From Silurus meridionalis (lineage: Eukaryota; Chordata; Actinopteri; Siluriformes; Siluridae): a stretch of 64,000 nucleotides of DNA. A program made the position numbers and the translations under genes. Positions 13,421 through 24,804 of the stretch are shown in pieces. The notes under the pieces are model-generated. The model did no database searches, was not told where the DNA came from, and saw nothing but the letters and a program-made list of their open reading frames with translations. Position 1 is the stretch's first letter. Every line of letters starts with the position of its first letter. The stretch spans positions 5,763,001 to 5,827,000 of the forward strand of contig NC_060891.1 of NCBI RefSeq assembly GCF_014805685.1, read 5' to 3'.

Positions 13421-13699
13421 AGATCTTTTACCCCAACTCATATAACCATACATGAATGGAGCTTTATTTGTGCAAAGGGGCACTGTTTGGTTGGAACAGG
13501 TTTGGGGATTATGGTTGAGGTGAACTGAACATTAAATGCAACTACATCAAAAGACATCCTATACAATTGCTTACCTCCAATTTTGTGGTAACAGCTTGAT
13601 GAAGAACCACATATGCCTGGAAAAGTCAGGTATTTCAATAGTTTTGTCCATTTAGTATAATCTGTACCTGCTATTTTTTCCCCTCCAAATACCCACATC

Positions 13700-16050
13700 T
13701 GTACACTGAATTAAATCTGAAGTGTGTGTGGCAGTAAACATTAGACAAAACTGACTAAGTGACATCACATGTTGTATTAATTCTGGCTCAAACATTTCAG
13801 CCCATGTAAAAAAAAAGCACACATAGTACCACATATGTTTAGAATACATTATCATAGTATTAATATTAGGTTACATCCATACTCCAAACTGAAGGTACAT
13901 GATCTATATGAGTTCTTCTCATGTTCTCTTAAGCATATAATATCCCTTAAGCATTTTAGAGCAGTAAAGCTGCTTCAGATTTAGTGCGGTATCTTTACCT
14001 CACAATGCAGAGTATCATCATAGACATAGAAAATCTGATCCTGGATCTATTTGTATCACTATATTCAAACATTTATTATATAACCTTTGTTTGATCATTT
14101 CCTATTTGCATTGACAATGTGTAATATTGCAATATTTATCCAACATAATAATCTGGTGTTCATTTGATACATTCCCATGATTAAATGCCTTTTAAAATCC
14201 TTTAAATCCCACTAGCATAACATTTAACTACAAACTCTTTAAATTGGAGTTTCATATAGTTTTACCATATAATAATTATATTATATATGATAAAATCACA
14301 GTCTCTAAAACACATTTCCATCATACAAAAAGCCATGAGTCAATTATGTGTCTGGTGTTGATATACTGTCTGACACATTTGTATTATCTATGCCATTTGT
14401 TTAGCTTTCCATGCAATCAATCTCTTATCTTCTCTGGCCTTTCCTGGTAAGCACAGAGCTAGCAGACATTGACGAAGAAGAGATTTCCATATGCAGTGCT
14501 ATCTGATTTTCTTTTATATCCATTGCCATTTACTAACTGTTGGGCTTCTTAGATCATAGAATTCAGTTCAGTATGATGTGAATACACCCCTGCAGCCATT
14601 TTCACAGGCAGGCTGTTACAACACGTCGGCGCATGTATCTACGTCAAGGAAATGGAGGCTTGTGTTAAAATTAAAATGTCCATACATTCATCGTTTCAAA
14701 TCAGAGATCAGTGGTAATGTTACAGATCTGAGTATTGCCGAAAGGGGCAGTGAACTATAAATTAGGAAAATTAGGAAACATTTTTACTACATTATACAAA
14801 TGCATTTTCTGTTTTTAAATCAATTTGCATTTAATGATTTTAAGATTCTAGCTGTTTCAGAGGTTAGATGTTTCCACATTCCCCATCAGGAGGTATTTTT
14901 ATTATGGCTATACTTGGCCCTATTCATTGTATTAGATGAAGGATAAATCAAACTTCTGCCTTCCGTAATGTTCTGTTTTTAATGTAAATTCTATTTTATT
15001 TAGTTTTGATTGCAATTAAATGTTATAATATTGAAACTTAAATAATTTTCAGTTATGTTATTATTCTTAAAATTAAAATTTTACTCTACTATTTAACGTA
15101 TCCTTTTTATCTTTTTAATCCATTTTATGCTACATACCAGTTATATATATAAAAAATAGTCACTGGATGCCATATTGTGTATATGGTATATGGTTGTGTG
15201 TGACTAATTTTGAAAGATGTTTCTCTACTTGTCTTCATTACGAGTCATAGTTTTGATTTTTAAAATGTATATATTAGACATTCTGACATACAAAATAATG
15301 CCAATAATGGTATACTTCCAGATGTCAGAGATGAATGGCAGATAGTTGATGCTGAGATCTACAAGTACGTAATTTTGCTCCGATTTTTGGGGTTAAAACT
15401 GAAGCCCATTGAAAGTGCTCTGGTTATAGGGGACTCTTCTATAATATTGGAAACTTGCAAAGTTGCCTTTGGGGCAGAATGGCATTGTTCTCGTTGTTTG
15501 TAACATAACTCAAAACTTTATTACAAACAGAAAGGCAGCAGACAAAAATGTTAAACTGATCATATGCTATCCGCCTTGAGGCATCACTCAGGTTACACCT
15601 TACTGAGACTGTCTGTTCCCATGCTAAAAATATATATGCAAAAGCAGAAAATCCCAGAAATTTCTTTTTTTTTTAATCTTATTGAAATTAGATATATTAC
15701 TTCTAAAATATGTAATCATACATATATGTAAACATGTCAGTAGAAAAGTCTGTATTTGTTGATTGATATATTACACTCAGTAGGGATCAATCAGATTAAT
15801 ACAGGACACACTCATTAAAAGATCCACCCTTGATTTCGTATTGAAGCTTGACATAAATATTGAGTTTGGGCACAGTACCCAGTGTAGAAAAAGGTAATAA
15901 TTAACTAATTTGTTAATAGTTATAACTTATCTATAGAAAAATCTCTTATCTATAGAAAAGCTTTTACAGCCACTAGAGCTGCATATGAACATGAATATGT
16001 AAATTTGTAAAATACACAATATGGGTAAAAGCATCTAACCATCATGTCCA
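13700..16050. other. No gene recognised; possible LINE scraps
   Basis: Mostly AT-rich sequence. Around 15415-15445 there is a 'ctctggttatagg' segment also present at 26839 inside the L2-like LINE, so a small LINE relic is likely there. The ORF at 14578-14760 has no recognisable family and no exon context. Confidence 0.4.
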
Positions 16051-16329
16051 TGTGCACTTGTTGAAGATACTATTACAAGATTGACTCCCCTTTTTGCTGC
16101 TGTAACCGCCTTCATGCTTCTTAAAAGCATACCAATAGACTATCCATTAATCCAGGTCATCTCTGGGGTTGTTCAGTAAAGTTGAGGTCATTCCTTTTTA
16201 CATGCTACTAAAGTTCTTACACATTAACCTTAAAATGCTTTGTCATGCTAAAACATATTTGGGCCTCGTAGTTCCAGTGAATGTATATCCTTATGCTACA
16301 GCATTCCCTGCTGGGTCTCCAGTGTTGCA

Positions 16330-17475
16330 AACAACCATGTCAGACTCACAGTCATGATTCCTCACACACTGTGGTCGATCTGTAAGGTAATCCAATATCC
16401 AGGTAGACATATGATAGTCTGCTTTCATGTACTCCATTTTATCCCTCAGGAGCGTAGGTTGGATGGTGTTAAAAGTGAAAAAACATGACCTTCACTGTGC
16501 TCCCAGCCTTTTTCAGGTGTGAAAAAGCACTATTTAGAAGGAAGATGACAGTGTCTTCCACTCCAATGCCAGGTTGGTAGGGAAACTGAAGTTGACCCAT
16601 TGATAGGCTCACCAGAGATCAGGGGTGAGTAAGCACCAGAATCTCCAATGTCATCATCAGATGCGAGGTCAGTGCTATTCGTCTATAAGTCTTTTGGGCG
16701 CAATGTTTGGTACAAGTACCATGCAGAATGTTTTCCATAGCTGTGCCACCTTCCCAGCTTCACGCTTAGATCAAACATGTACAACAATATGCCACACAGC
16801 TGGTCTGCACAGGTCTTGAGAAGCCTGGAGCTGATGCCGTCAGGGCCCTCGGCCTTTCTCGCTTTGGTCCTCCTTAGCTCCATTCTCACCTGGGCTTCTC
16901 TGAGGGTCAGTGTGTAGTGGGGGCGGTAGGGAATTGGTAGGGGGTTAGGTGTGTTGTGTGTAGGCTGTGAGCTGATAGCAGTGCAGAGAGAGGTGGGGTT
17001 TGAGCAGCTTGCTGTGGGAGCAAAGTAGGGGGTTGCAGTACTGGTCTCATCTGACCATGTCCTCACTGTGCGAGAGGCAGCTGGTTGCCTGCCTAAAAGG
17101 GTTTTTTACACAGGTAGGAGATGAACCAGTTTGTGATCCGATCTTTCCAAGGAGGGGAGGGGTGCTGAAGAATAAGCCTCCTTTGAGTTGGCATAAAATA
17201 ATCCAGTGTTTTAATGTCTCTGGTGTAGCATGAAACATACTGAGTGAATGTGGGCAGAGTGGAGGATAGAGGGGCATGATTAAAATCTCCAGAGATAATG
17301 AGAAGAGCATTTGGACTCTGTTTTAACAGTCCGTTACACAACAGAATGCAGGACATCGCATGCCATTTCACCGTCAGCAGAGGGGAAGTGTGCAGTAGTT
17401 GAAATCTATCCAGACCCACAGTCGTATCTATCATGCCTTGACCCCTTATATTCCAAATGTATTCATTGTCATGAT
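16330..17475 (-). mobile_element. Non-LTR retrotransposon (LINE) relic
   Basis: Read on the minus strand, the upstream part (about 17434-17093) carries an apurinic-endonuclease-like 'LLIISGDFNHAPLSS' motif. The next part (17066-16683) carries a reverse-transcriptase N-terminal pattern 'KARKAEGPDGISSRLLKTCA'. Downstream to about 16330 are further RT-like but frameshifted stretches. The order EN then RT is that of an ORF2 protein. It is broken by frameshifts and stops and truncated at both ends. Confidence 0.85.
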
Positions 17476-17479
17476 CTTG

Positions 17480-18320
17480 GTAAAGCCTATTTCAAAACAA
17501 CATGCAACAAGACGAGGGAATTCACACCTAGTGGCAACTTAACATAGCCAGTCACCTTCTGGTTATTTATACCAAAGCATATATTTGAATGAGTTCAAAA
17601 TAATGTGGTTAAATTGGTCACACTGTTTTATAGCACTTATAAATCGGGCAAAGCACTTATAAATTGGGGTTACACACATAAATCTGCTTTTGCACACAAC
17701 ATTAAGGGTGTGTGTAACTGGATGAGACTACAGTGTCTCATATACAACTATTCAGTGTTACTCTAGAACGACATGAACAACTACATGTTCGGACAAGATC
17801 GGGCTATTGAACACTTAGAAATTACATAAAGCCTACTACACATCCTGTCACACCCAACATTAAAACATTTTTCATTCCCCCAAAGAAAGTACATCTGCTA
17901 AATTCAAACAGAGCAAAAAAAAAGATTTGTGTACTTTTATAATACGTACACCACTTTGCTTTACAGGATGGTCAAATCTACATCACCACTGTCCTCTTTT
18001 CAACCAGCTGTGGCTTTCCACACCCCTTTTTTGAACTTGCTTCAACAATGATTTAGTGAATCTGACAACAGAAAGCCTAGACAAACTGGATTTACCACTT
18101 TTTGTTAATACTGCCCCTAGATTTTCCATGATCGTGTCACCACTAGTCAGTACTTCATGTTTTCAGATTCAATTGATCAGATCTTTAAGTATTATAGGAG
18201 AAATTACACAAGAAATGTGTATTTGCATTCCTATTCCATACAGTCAGTTCAGAAATGCATTTGTATTTGAGAGCTATTCAGTTGGAATAATTTTACATAC
18301 ACCTACATTATCAGCCTAAA
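17480..18320. other. No gene recognised
   Basis: No supported exon. The ORF at 18056-18319 has no recognisable domain. Confidence 0.4.
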
Positions 18321-18326
18321 TTAGCA

Positions 18327-18656
18327 CCACTTAATAATAATAATAATAATTCGTTACATTTATATAGCGCTTTTCTGCAGCACTCAAAGCGCTTTACAGA
18401 TTCTCCTCAACCACCACCAATGCGCCATAACGCCCACCACACACCAGCATATTAGTGGAGAGGAGATAGAGTGATATAGCCAATTAATATGAGGGGATGA
18501 TTAGTAGGCCAGCGGGCAAGTTTTGGCCAGGATGCTGGGGCATACCCCTACTCGTTTTCGAAAGACATCCTGGGATTTTTTAATGACCACAGAGAGTCAG
18601 GACCTCGGTTTAACGTCTCATCCGAAGGACGGACGGAAGGAAGGACGGACTTGTGT
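18327..18656 (+). mobile_element. Interspersed repeat with 'tatatagcgcttttct' head
   Basis: A short TAA run is followed by 'acatttatatagcgctttt', 'caaagcgctttaca', a 'cgcccaccacacaccagc' block, and near the end 'tttaacgtctcatccgaa'. I recognise this as a high-copy vertebrate repeat arrangement of uncertain class. It is noncoding; the minus-strand ORF across it is an artefact. Confidence 0.6.
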
Positions 18657-18657
18657 G

Positions 18658-18731
18658 CTTGACTGTTATGATGGCACAAGGGAGACCTACACACTTGTGT
18701 AGGTCTCCCTTGTGCCAACATAACAGTCAAG
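18658..18731. repeat. Near-perfect 36-bp inverted repeat (foldback)
   Basis: Left arm 18658-18693 and right arm 18696-18731 are reverse complements with a single mismatch and a 2-base loop. It joins the end of the 18327-18656 repeat. The arms have not diverged like the surrounding relics, so the fold is recent or maintained. Confidence 0.95.
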
Positions 18732-18824
18732 GCACAGACTACACAAGACCTCTGATGTTGTGCTGTGGTTACTGGTAACAAGACAATAGCACCTTTAAGT
18801 CCTGTAAGTTGTGAGTTGGGGACT

Positions 18825-19680
18825 CCATTAATCGAACTTATTAGTTCCACCCATCCCACAGATCTTCTTCTTTCGGCTTCTCCCATTAGCGGTTGCCACA
18901 GTGGATCATCCTCACCCATCCCACAGATACCTGATCAAATAAATTTCTTGAGAATGTGTTGGCTAATCAACTTGAACTCTTTGCCATGTCTTTAAACCAT
19001 TCCTAAATCATTTTTGCAGTTTGGAATGGAGCATTATCCCACTAAAAGACCCTGCTGCCATTATTACTGTTGCCATCAAGGAATATACTTGGTCTGAAAA
19101 CATGTTTAAGTAGGTGTTACCTGTCAAAGTAACATTAATATGAATAAGATTCAAAGCAGAACAGATGGTGTGTTCATATCATCACACTAGATTTGCACAC
19201 TTGCCTTCTTCCCATAGTGCATGCTGGTGCCATCTCTTTCCCAGGGTTATTTGGCACACACAGATCTGGCTGTCCACATGGCGTAAACAAAACATAACTT
19301 ATTAGACAAAACACCTTCTTCGGTTGCTCCATGATCCATTTTTGATGTTCACAGGTTCATCACACAGTAATTGTTTTTGGTGGTGGAAAGAGACTAATAT
19401 TTGCACTCTGACTGCAGTCTGCAGCTACACCACCCCTTACAAAGCAAGCCGCAATGCACATAGTCAGCACATGGCCAGCATGAACCGTTTCAGTAAACTG
19501 TCACTATGTACGGTAGTAACTCTGATTCTCATACGTGCCCATTTTTGCTCCCAACACATCAACTTCAAGAACTGACTGTTCACTTGCTGCCTAATATATC
19601 CTTTAATTTGACCGGTGACACTGCAACGAAATAACCAATGTTATTCACTTCACATAAATTATTCTAATAAATCTTGATTG
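18825..19680 (-). mobile_element. Tc1-like element relic, second copy of the 37.3 kb family
   Basis: The segment follows 37500-38410 block by block ('ccattcctaaa', 'aaagtaaca', 'cttgctgcctaatatatcc', 'gtgattaac'-like end). It lacks recognisable outer terminal repeats and transposase frame. It is itself interrupted at 18864-18912 by a tiny retroposon insertion. Confidence 0.75.
18848..18928 (-). mobile_element. 49-bp RTE/SINE 3'-end insertion with 16-bp target duplication
   Basis: A perfect 16-base direct repeat 'cacccatcccacagat' occurs at 18848-18863 and 18913-18928. It flanks only 49 bases (18864-18912) that read as the minus strand of the RTE/Rex3-type 3' end. This is a severely 5'-truncated target-primed insertion inside an older transposon copy. 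Confidence 0.85.
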
Positions 19681-19796
19681 CTGAACTTTGAATAATATAA
19701 TTTGCTTGAGTTATATAAATAGAACACCATTTTTATATATTGATTACACTTTTACAATTTTTTTATTTTATTTTGCATTAATAAATGTTTTATTAG

Positions 19797-19846
19797 TAAT
19801 ATACTATACTATACTAAACTATACTATACTGAACTATACTATAATT
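19797..19846. repeat. (ATACT)n imperfect microsatellite
   Basis: Imperfect pentanucleotide run. Confidence 0.8.
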
Positions 19847-20518
19847 TACTAGCCACTCAATTAGCACAAAAGTAATACCGCAATATATGGTAACAGGAGT
19901 CAAAAGGCTCAAAGAATGCTCCAATTGTAGAAAACCATAGCAAAGTGAAGAAACACATTTAATAAAAAAATATATCCTTTTAAAAATTCAATGGATAAAT
20001 GAACAAGTATGTCAACTACAAGCGATTCCTTGTTTAGTCTACATCATAACCGGGTCCTGCTCTTTGATTGGAGGTGGACTGTGTGGAGGTGTGGCCACAT
20101 CCTAAAGAAATTCTTTCTGATAAAAAAAGCATGCTTCATTCTCTCATCTGTTCAAGTCTAAAGAGGAGCATTTACATCAAAGGTGAGAACTATTTATCAG
20201 CCATGCATAAAATGTGTAGTTGTTTTCTAACAAGCTGTTTGTGGTGAGGAAGATATAAGAAGGTGTAACTGAAGGTGACTGTTTCTAAACAAGCCCTATT
20301 AAAATATCATTGCTTTTTTTTTTACTTTCTGCTTTTATAAAGATGTAAATGTTTTAAAATATAGTGTAGAAAAAGAGACAGAGACGCTTGTTCTTTCTCG
20401 ACATGTTGCACTTTTGCACATTTGTAGTCACTTTTTGCCAGCAGCTATATTAGGTGTGGCAGGGAAGTTTTTGGGAATTCAACTAACAGGTGTGGCAACA
20501 GAAAGTTTCTTTCTGACT

Positions 20519-20570
20519 TTCCTTTTCATTTTCTTTCTTTTTCTTTTCTTTTCTTTTCTTTTCTTTTTTC

Positions 20571-20601
<31 letters not shown>

Positions 20602-20608
20602 CTTTCTC
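20519..20608. repeat. (TTTTC)n microsatellite
   Basis: Polypyrimidine TTTTC run. The ORF through it (20414-20773) encodes only a Phe/Leu-rich artefact. Confidence 0.9.
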
Positions 20609-20619
20609 AGACTTTCAGA

Positions 20620-22137
20620 CTTAATGTGTCTGCAGGACCATATAGAAGCTGCTATTATTCAGTGTAGATTCAGCTGTTCAGGTTGCAGTGACAGAGGAAA
20701 TGGTGTCTTTTCACCTATTTCGTTCAGACGTCAAAGCAGAAATGGTGACAGATTGATGTACAAGACCATATGAATGAGTGTGTACAATTAATCAGACTTT
20801 TATAAAGACAGTCTACGAAATATAAAGTTTCGTAGTTATCTTAGCTGAAAATTGCTTGTTAATAGATAATGTTTAAATCAATCTCTAAATTGGTTGTACA
20901 TCCATTCCTGGGAAGAACGGAAATGAGCCAAGCCCAAACTAGTAAAAATATTAAGCTTTTGATGTTCTTAACAACAATATATTCAAGAATTGAACAAATA
21001 AATAAAGTAACTTAGTATAGGATCACTTTTCAATTAGCTGTTTTAAATGTTTAAGCCTTATGGGTAAACTTGTAGACAACTAAAGTCACATAAAGTCAAT
21101 GTTGTCATTCTTTGATTATGACTAGAAACAGCTTATAAAAAGTCAAAGGACTGTGAAAGCAGACGTAGACACTGTGTAAACACCCAGCTTTTCCACAAAC
21201 AGCTGCAGCAAAATAAATGAGCCAACCAGGACAGGAGTTTTCATGAGTGCATCAGTTAAACTCTTGCTCAGTTTCTGATCAATGATTTGTTACACCCATT
21301 AAAAGCTTAATGTTTTTGGGCTGATCCTTTTTTCCCCCCCATGTATGTATTGTTTTTTCTCTGTTTATTCCAACTGTCTATTCGTAATTATGTTAGTAAT
21401 AAAACATGACTGTCCAGTTTCATTTTCTGCCATTCAGTTTATTACTTGATGTTCTGTTTTAACAAGCTACTTAAAGAAGATGTCCTGTCCTGAAACATAA
21501 TTTATGCTTGTAATTAAATATTTCTGATGCATTTAGCAATTTGGGTATTCATTCCTAAATGCTGATGTAATCCTGTTATTCCTATTGAATGTTATAGTTG
21601 GGTGCTGCTATGATGTCATACATTTACACAGTTACACTGATATACAATTAGCTTTTAAAGGAGAAAACATTTTAACCTTCTCAAACCTAAAGCTCAGGCT
21701 ACAATGGTAGCTCATAAAAAAAGGAAGAGCGTTTCTTTTTTTGATTTATTTTTACCTGCCAAACCCCAAAGTCTAATTCCTTTTGTCAGCACTAACAGTA
21801 AACAGTAGAACAGCACTGTATGTAATGCTGAAATTCAAAGCACAAAACGTAATGATGTAATAAAAATTTGGATGCAACAAAGCTTATTATTTCATTAAAT
21901 GTTTATAATGTAAGTAAAATGAAACCTGCATTTATTTTCAACAGGTTTAACAGGTTCAAACCAGTGTTCAACATACTAATGAAACTTCTTTTCTTATCCC
22001 ACAGCTTCTTTAAAGATTCCGAAAGAAGTCTCCACTTTAGCCACTTAATTAGTCTTAAAGTGAAATTCCCCCATATTTTGTTGCTCTGAGGAGAGCTTCC
22101 TTTTTTTGTTGCAAACGGCATCAAAACAGACAAAAGA
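20620..22137. other. Upstream region of the 14-3-3 gene
   Basis: No coding exon is seen. The gene's promoter and any 5' untranslated exon should lie here or further left. A possible 3' splice site ('ttatcccacag', ending at 22004) would place an untranslated leader in front of the ATG at 22138, but I cannot identify its partner donor. Confidence 0.35.
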
Positions 22138-24804
22138 ATGACAAGAGCAGACTCTGTCCACAAGGCTAAATTGGCTGAGCAAGCCGAGCGTTATGAAGAC
22201 ATGGTGTTTTTTATGACGGAGGTGACCAAGGAAGGTAGCGAACTCTCTAATGAGGAAAGGAACTTGCTTTCTGTCGCCTACAAGAATGTGGTGGGCACAC
22301 GCCGGATGGCCTGGCGAGTCATATCCAATATTGAGAGCAATCCTGATGACAAGAAACCTGAGGTGGTCAAAGAATACCGGGAGAAAGTGGAACATGAACT
22401 TCGCAATATTTGCAACGATGTACTGGTAAGTAATACAGTTTGGCATGGTGTGTGGCTCTTCAGATAGTTTTTTAAATAATTTAGATATGTCTATGAAGTC
22501 ATAATCCAAATATAGTCCTCTGGACTAAATATTCACACAAACAACTGAACATATAGCTGTGTATATAAACAGTTCTAAACAGTTAGCCCTTGACCACTTT
22601 CAGCTTTAAAAGCATAAACAAAGGTTAATAGTAAAGAAGGCAATATTCAGCTTCCTAAGTATTAGTGAATGTGTAATTTTTCTCCATCAAACAGCAAATG
22701 CCTCAAAAAATGTTCCTTCCGAGTTTATGGTGTGACATTAAAACAATCTCCCCTTTTTTAATTAGTTTATTGAGTATTGGCTTTAAATCAAATGTAGACA
22801 CAGCACTGACCATACTCATTGCTGTTTCAATATGAATATCAACATTATACCACTCACAATTATCACTAATATAACTAATATTGTTAGTAAGATGGTTGAA
22901 AAATGTATTAATATTTCTCTATAGTGAACACCAAAACGTACTATAATATACTCACTATAACAGAAGTGTAGCCTTTGAGGCGTGTAAAAGTGCAGGTAAA
23001 TACCTATTTATGAACTTTATATGGTTTAACAGAGCAATTGAAAGGCACATTTTTATGGAGACACTTACAAGGCACCAAACAGTATAGAGAAAAGCAATAG
23101 TTCAATAGTAAAGCAAGTTACATACAGTAGATATGAGATAAGAGAAGTGACTAGTGAAAGATGTAGCACATTAAACTCGCACCCTACTCATAAAGTCAGC
23201 TTCTCAAGCCTTTTAAATCCTAATGGAGTTTGTGTGAATTTTGTCTGAAATATTTTTCTCATTTGAATCTAATTATTTTGTTTCTCTTGTACAGGAGCTG
23301 CTGAGTAAATATCTAATAAAAATTCCTCAAATGACGAAAACACGGTCTTTTACCTGAAGATGAAGGGAGACTATTACCGATACCTTGCTGAAGTGGCCCC
23401 TAAAGATGATCAATGTAAGAACAATAAACCGATTTTAATAAACATGCATGCATACTGGCATGCATACTGCCAGTTCTCAGTTTGAGGATTGTTGGCCACC
23501 TTGTGTTGGTTGTGGTGCTATGCTGTTGCTTTGATAGCAAAGCAACTTAGACAAATGGTTTATAAAAGCAGACTATAGGAAGGTTAACTTTCACGTAAAA
23601 GAGTATCTTGCTGTGTGAGAAAAAATATGTGAGAAAAATATTCCTTGACTATACTAATTGGATACCTAGAGTTCTAGATTATTAATACATACATCTATAT
23701 GAAAAGATGACTATTGTGATCTTAAACCTAACATTCAACTTTTTTAGGGGGCATCAATATTATTCACAACTATCACAAACTAATTTCAATATTGTACGTG
23801 AGCCCGAAACACAGTATGGGCTACATCTAATGAGTCTGTGCTGACTGGAAGTATTATCAATAAACATGGAATAATTAGACTTGTGTTTTTATATGAAGGC
23901 AGTAGTCTTTCCTAGTGTATTGTGCTGCTGCCTCACATCTCGAATGTCCCTTGTTCGATTGTGACCTTGTGTTACTCTTTTGCCTGTTCTCCCAGTGTTC
24001 TTTAGTGTTTCCCACAGCTTCTGTGTTTTTCTCTACCTCTAAAAAACATGCCAGTATTTGTATTGGCTATGCTAAATTGCCCATAGGTGTGAATACATAG
24101 GTGCACGATGCATCTTGTTGACTTGGTGTTCTATTTGGGGTGTGTCCATGCCTCACACCCGGTGTTTTATGGATAGGTTTTGGATCCGCTACGATCCTGA
24201 CTACATTAAACAACATACTGAAAATGAATGACTGTATATATGTATTATATCATTCTATTATGCTTGAATTTACTGTCAGTAGTTCAGTTCAGTGATCATT
24301 TTTTTTGTATGCTTCTCAGCAGCAAAAAGTGACTCTCAAAAAGCCTACCAAGAGGCATTTGACTTGAGCAGTAAAGAGATGAAGCCAACACACCCCATCC
24401 ACCTGGGCCTCGCCCTGAACTTCTCTGTCTTCTACTACGAGATTCTCCGCTCTCCAGGGGAGGCTTGCAAACTCGCTAAAGAGGTACACTCCACATTGCC
24501 ATGAGACGAATAACATTTTTTAAACCACCATTTAACTGAGTGTGGTTACTTGCAGGTACTTGAAAAAGCCACAGCAGAGGTAGATTCACTTAACGAAGAG
24601 TCTTTTAAAGACAGCACCATCATCATAGAGCTGCTAAGAGACAACCTCTCAGTGAGTACAGTGATTATTTTTTGAAACTCTATGCAAATGTTAAACATTG
24701 GTTGACGTCAAACAATTTTTATGCTACTGTAAATTATTTTGACATGTACTAACCCTTTTTCTTTTCTTTTTTTATAGTTATGGACAGCTGACAACCAAGA
24801 GTAA
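22138..24804 (+). CDS. 14-3-3 protein (beta/zeta-like), frame broken in exon 2
   Basis: 14-3-3 proteins are dimeric cytosolic adaptors that bind phosphoserine/phosphothreonine motifs. Exons: 22138-22425, 23295-23414, 24320-24483, 24556-24651, 24778-24804; all introns are GT-AG. Exon 1 carries the N-terminal dimer helices and the groove residues Lys and Arg in '[14 protein letters not shown]'. Exon 2 carries '[16 protein letters not shown]', which contains the Arg-Tyr phosphate-binding pair. Exon 3 carries '[15 protein letters not shown]', exon 4 '[14 protein letters not shown]', and exon 5 'LWTADNQE' then stop. In exon 2 the genomic frame reads into a stop: the run of five A at 23328-23332 is one base shorter than the family reading needs. 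Splice phases downstream fit only if that base is counted. Family length is about 245; this model is about 231 because the acidic C-terminal tail is absent. The usually invariant Arg of 'HPIRLGLAL' is His. It may be a real null allele, a young pseudogene or a homopolymer sequencing error; the exact paralog is uncertain. Confidence 0.88.

Noticed and set aside
14578..14760. Small gene candidate (60 codons)
   Set aside because: No splice context, domain or codon signal beyond chance; left unassigned.
20414..20773. 119-codon Phe-rich ORF
   Set aside because: It depends on the TTTTC microsatellite; no exon context or domain.
22045..22509. 154-codon minus-strand ORF
   Set aside because: Antisense shadow of 14-3-3 exon 1.
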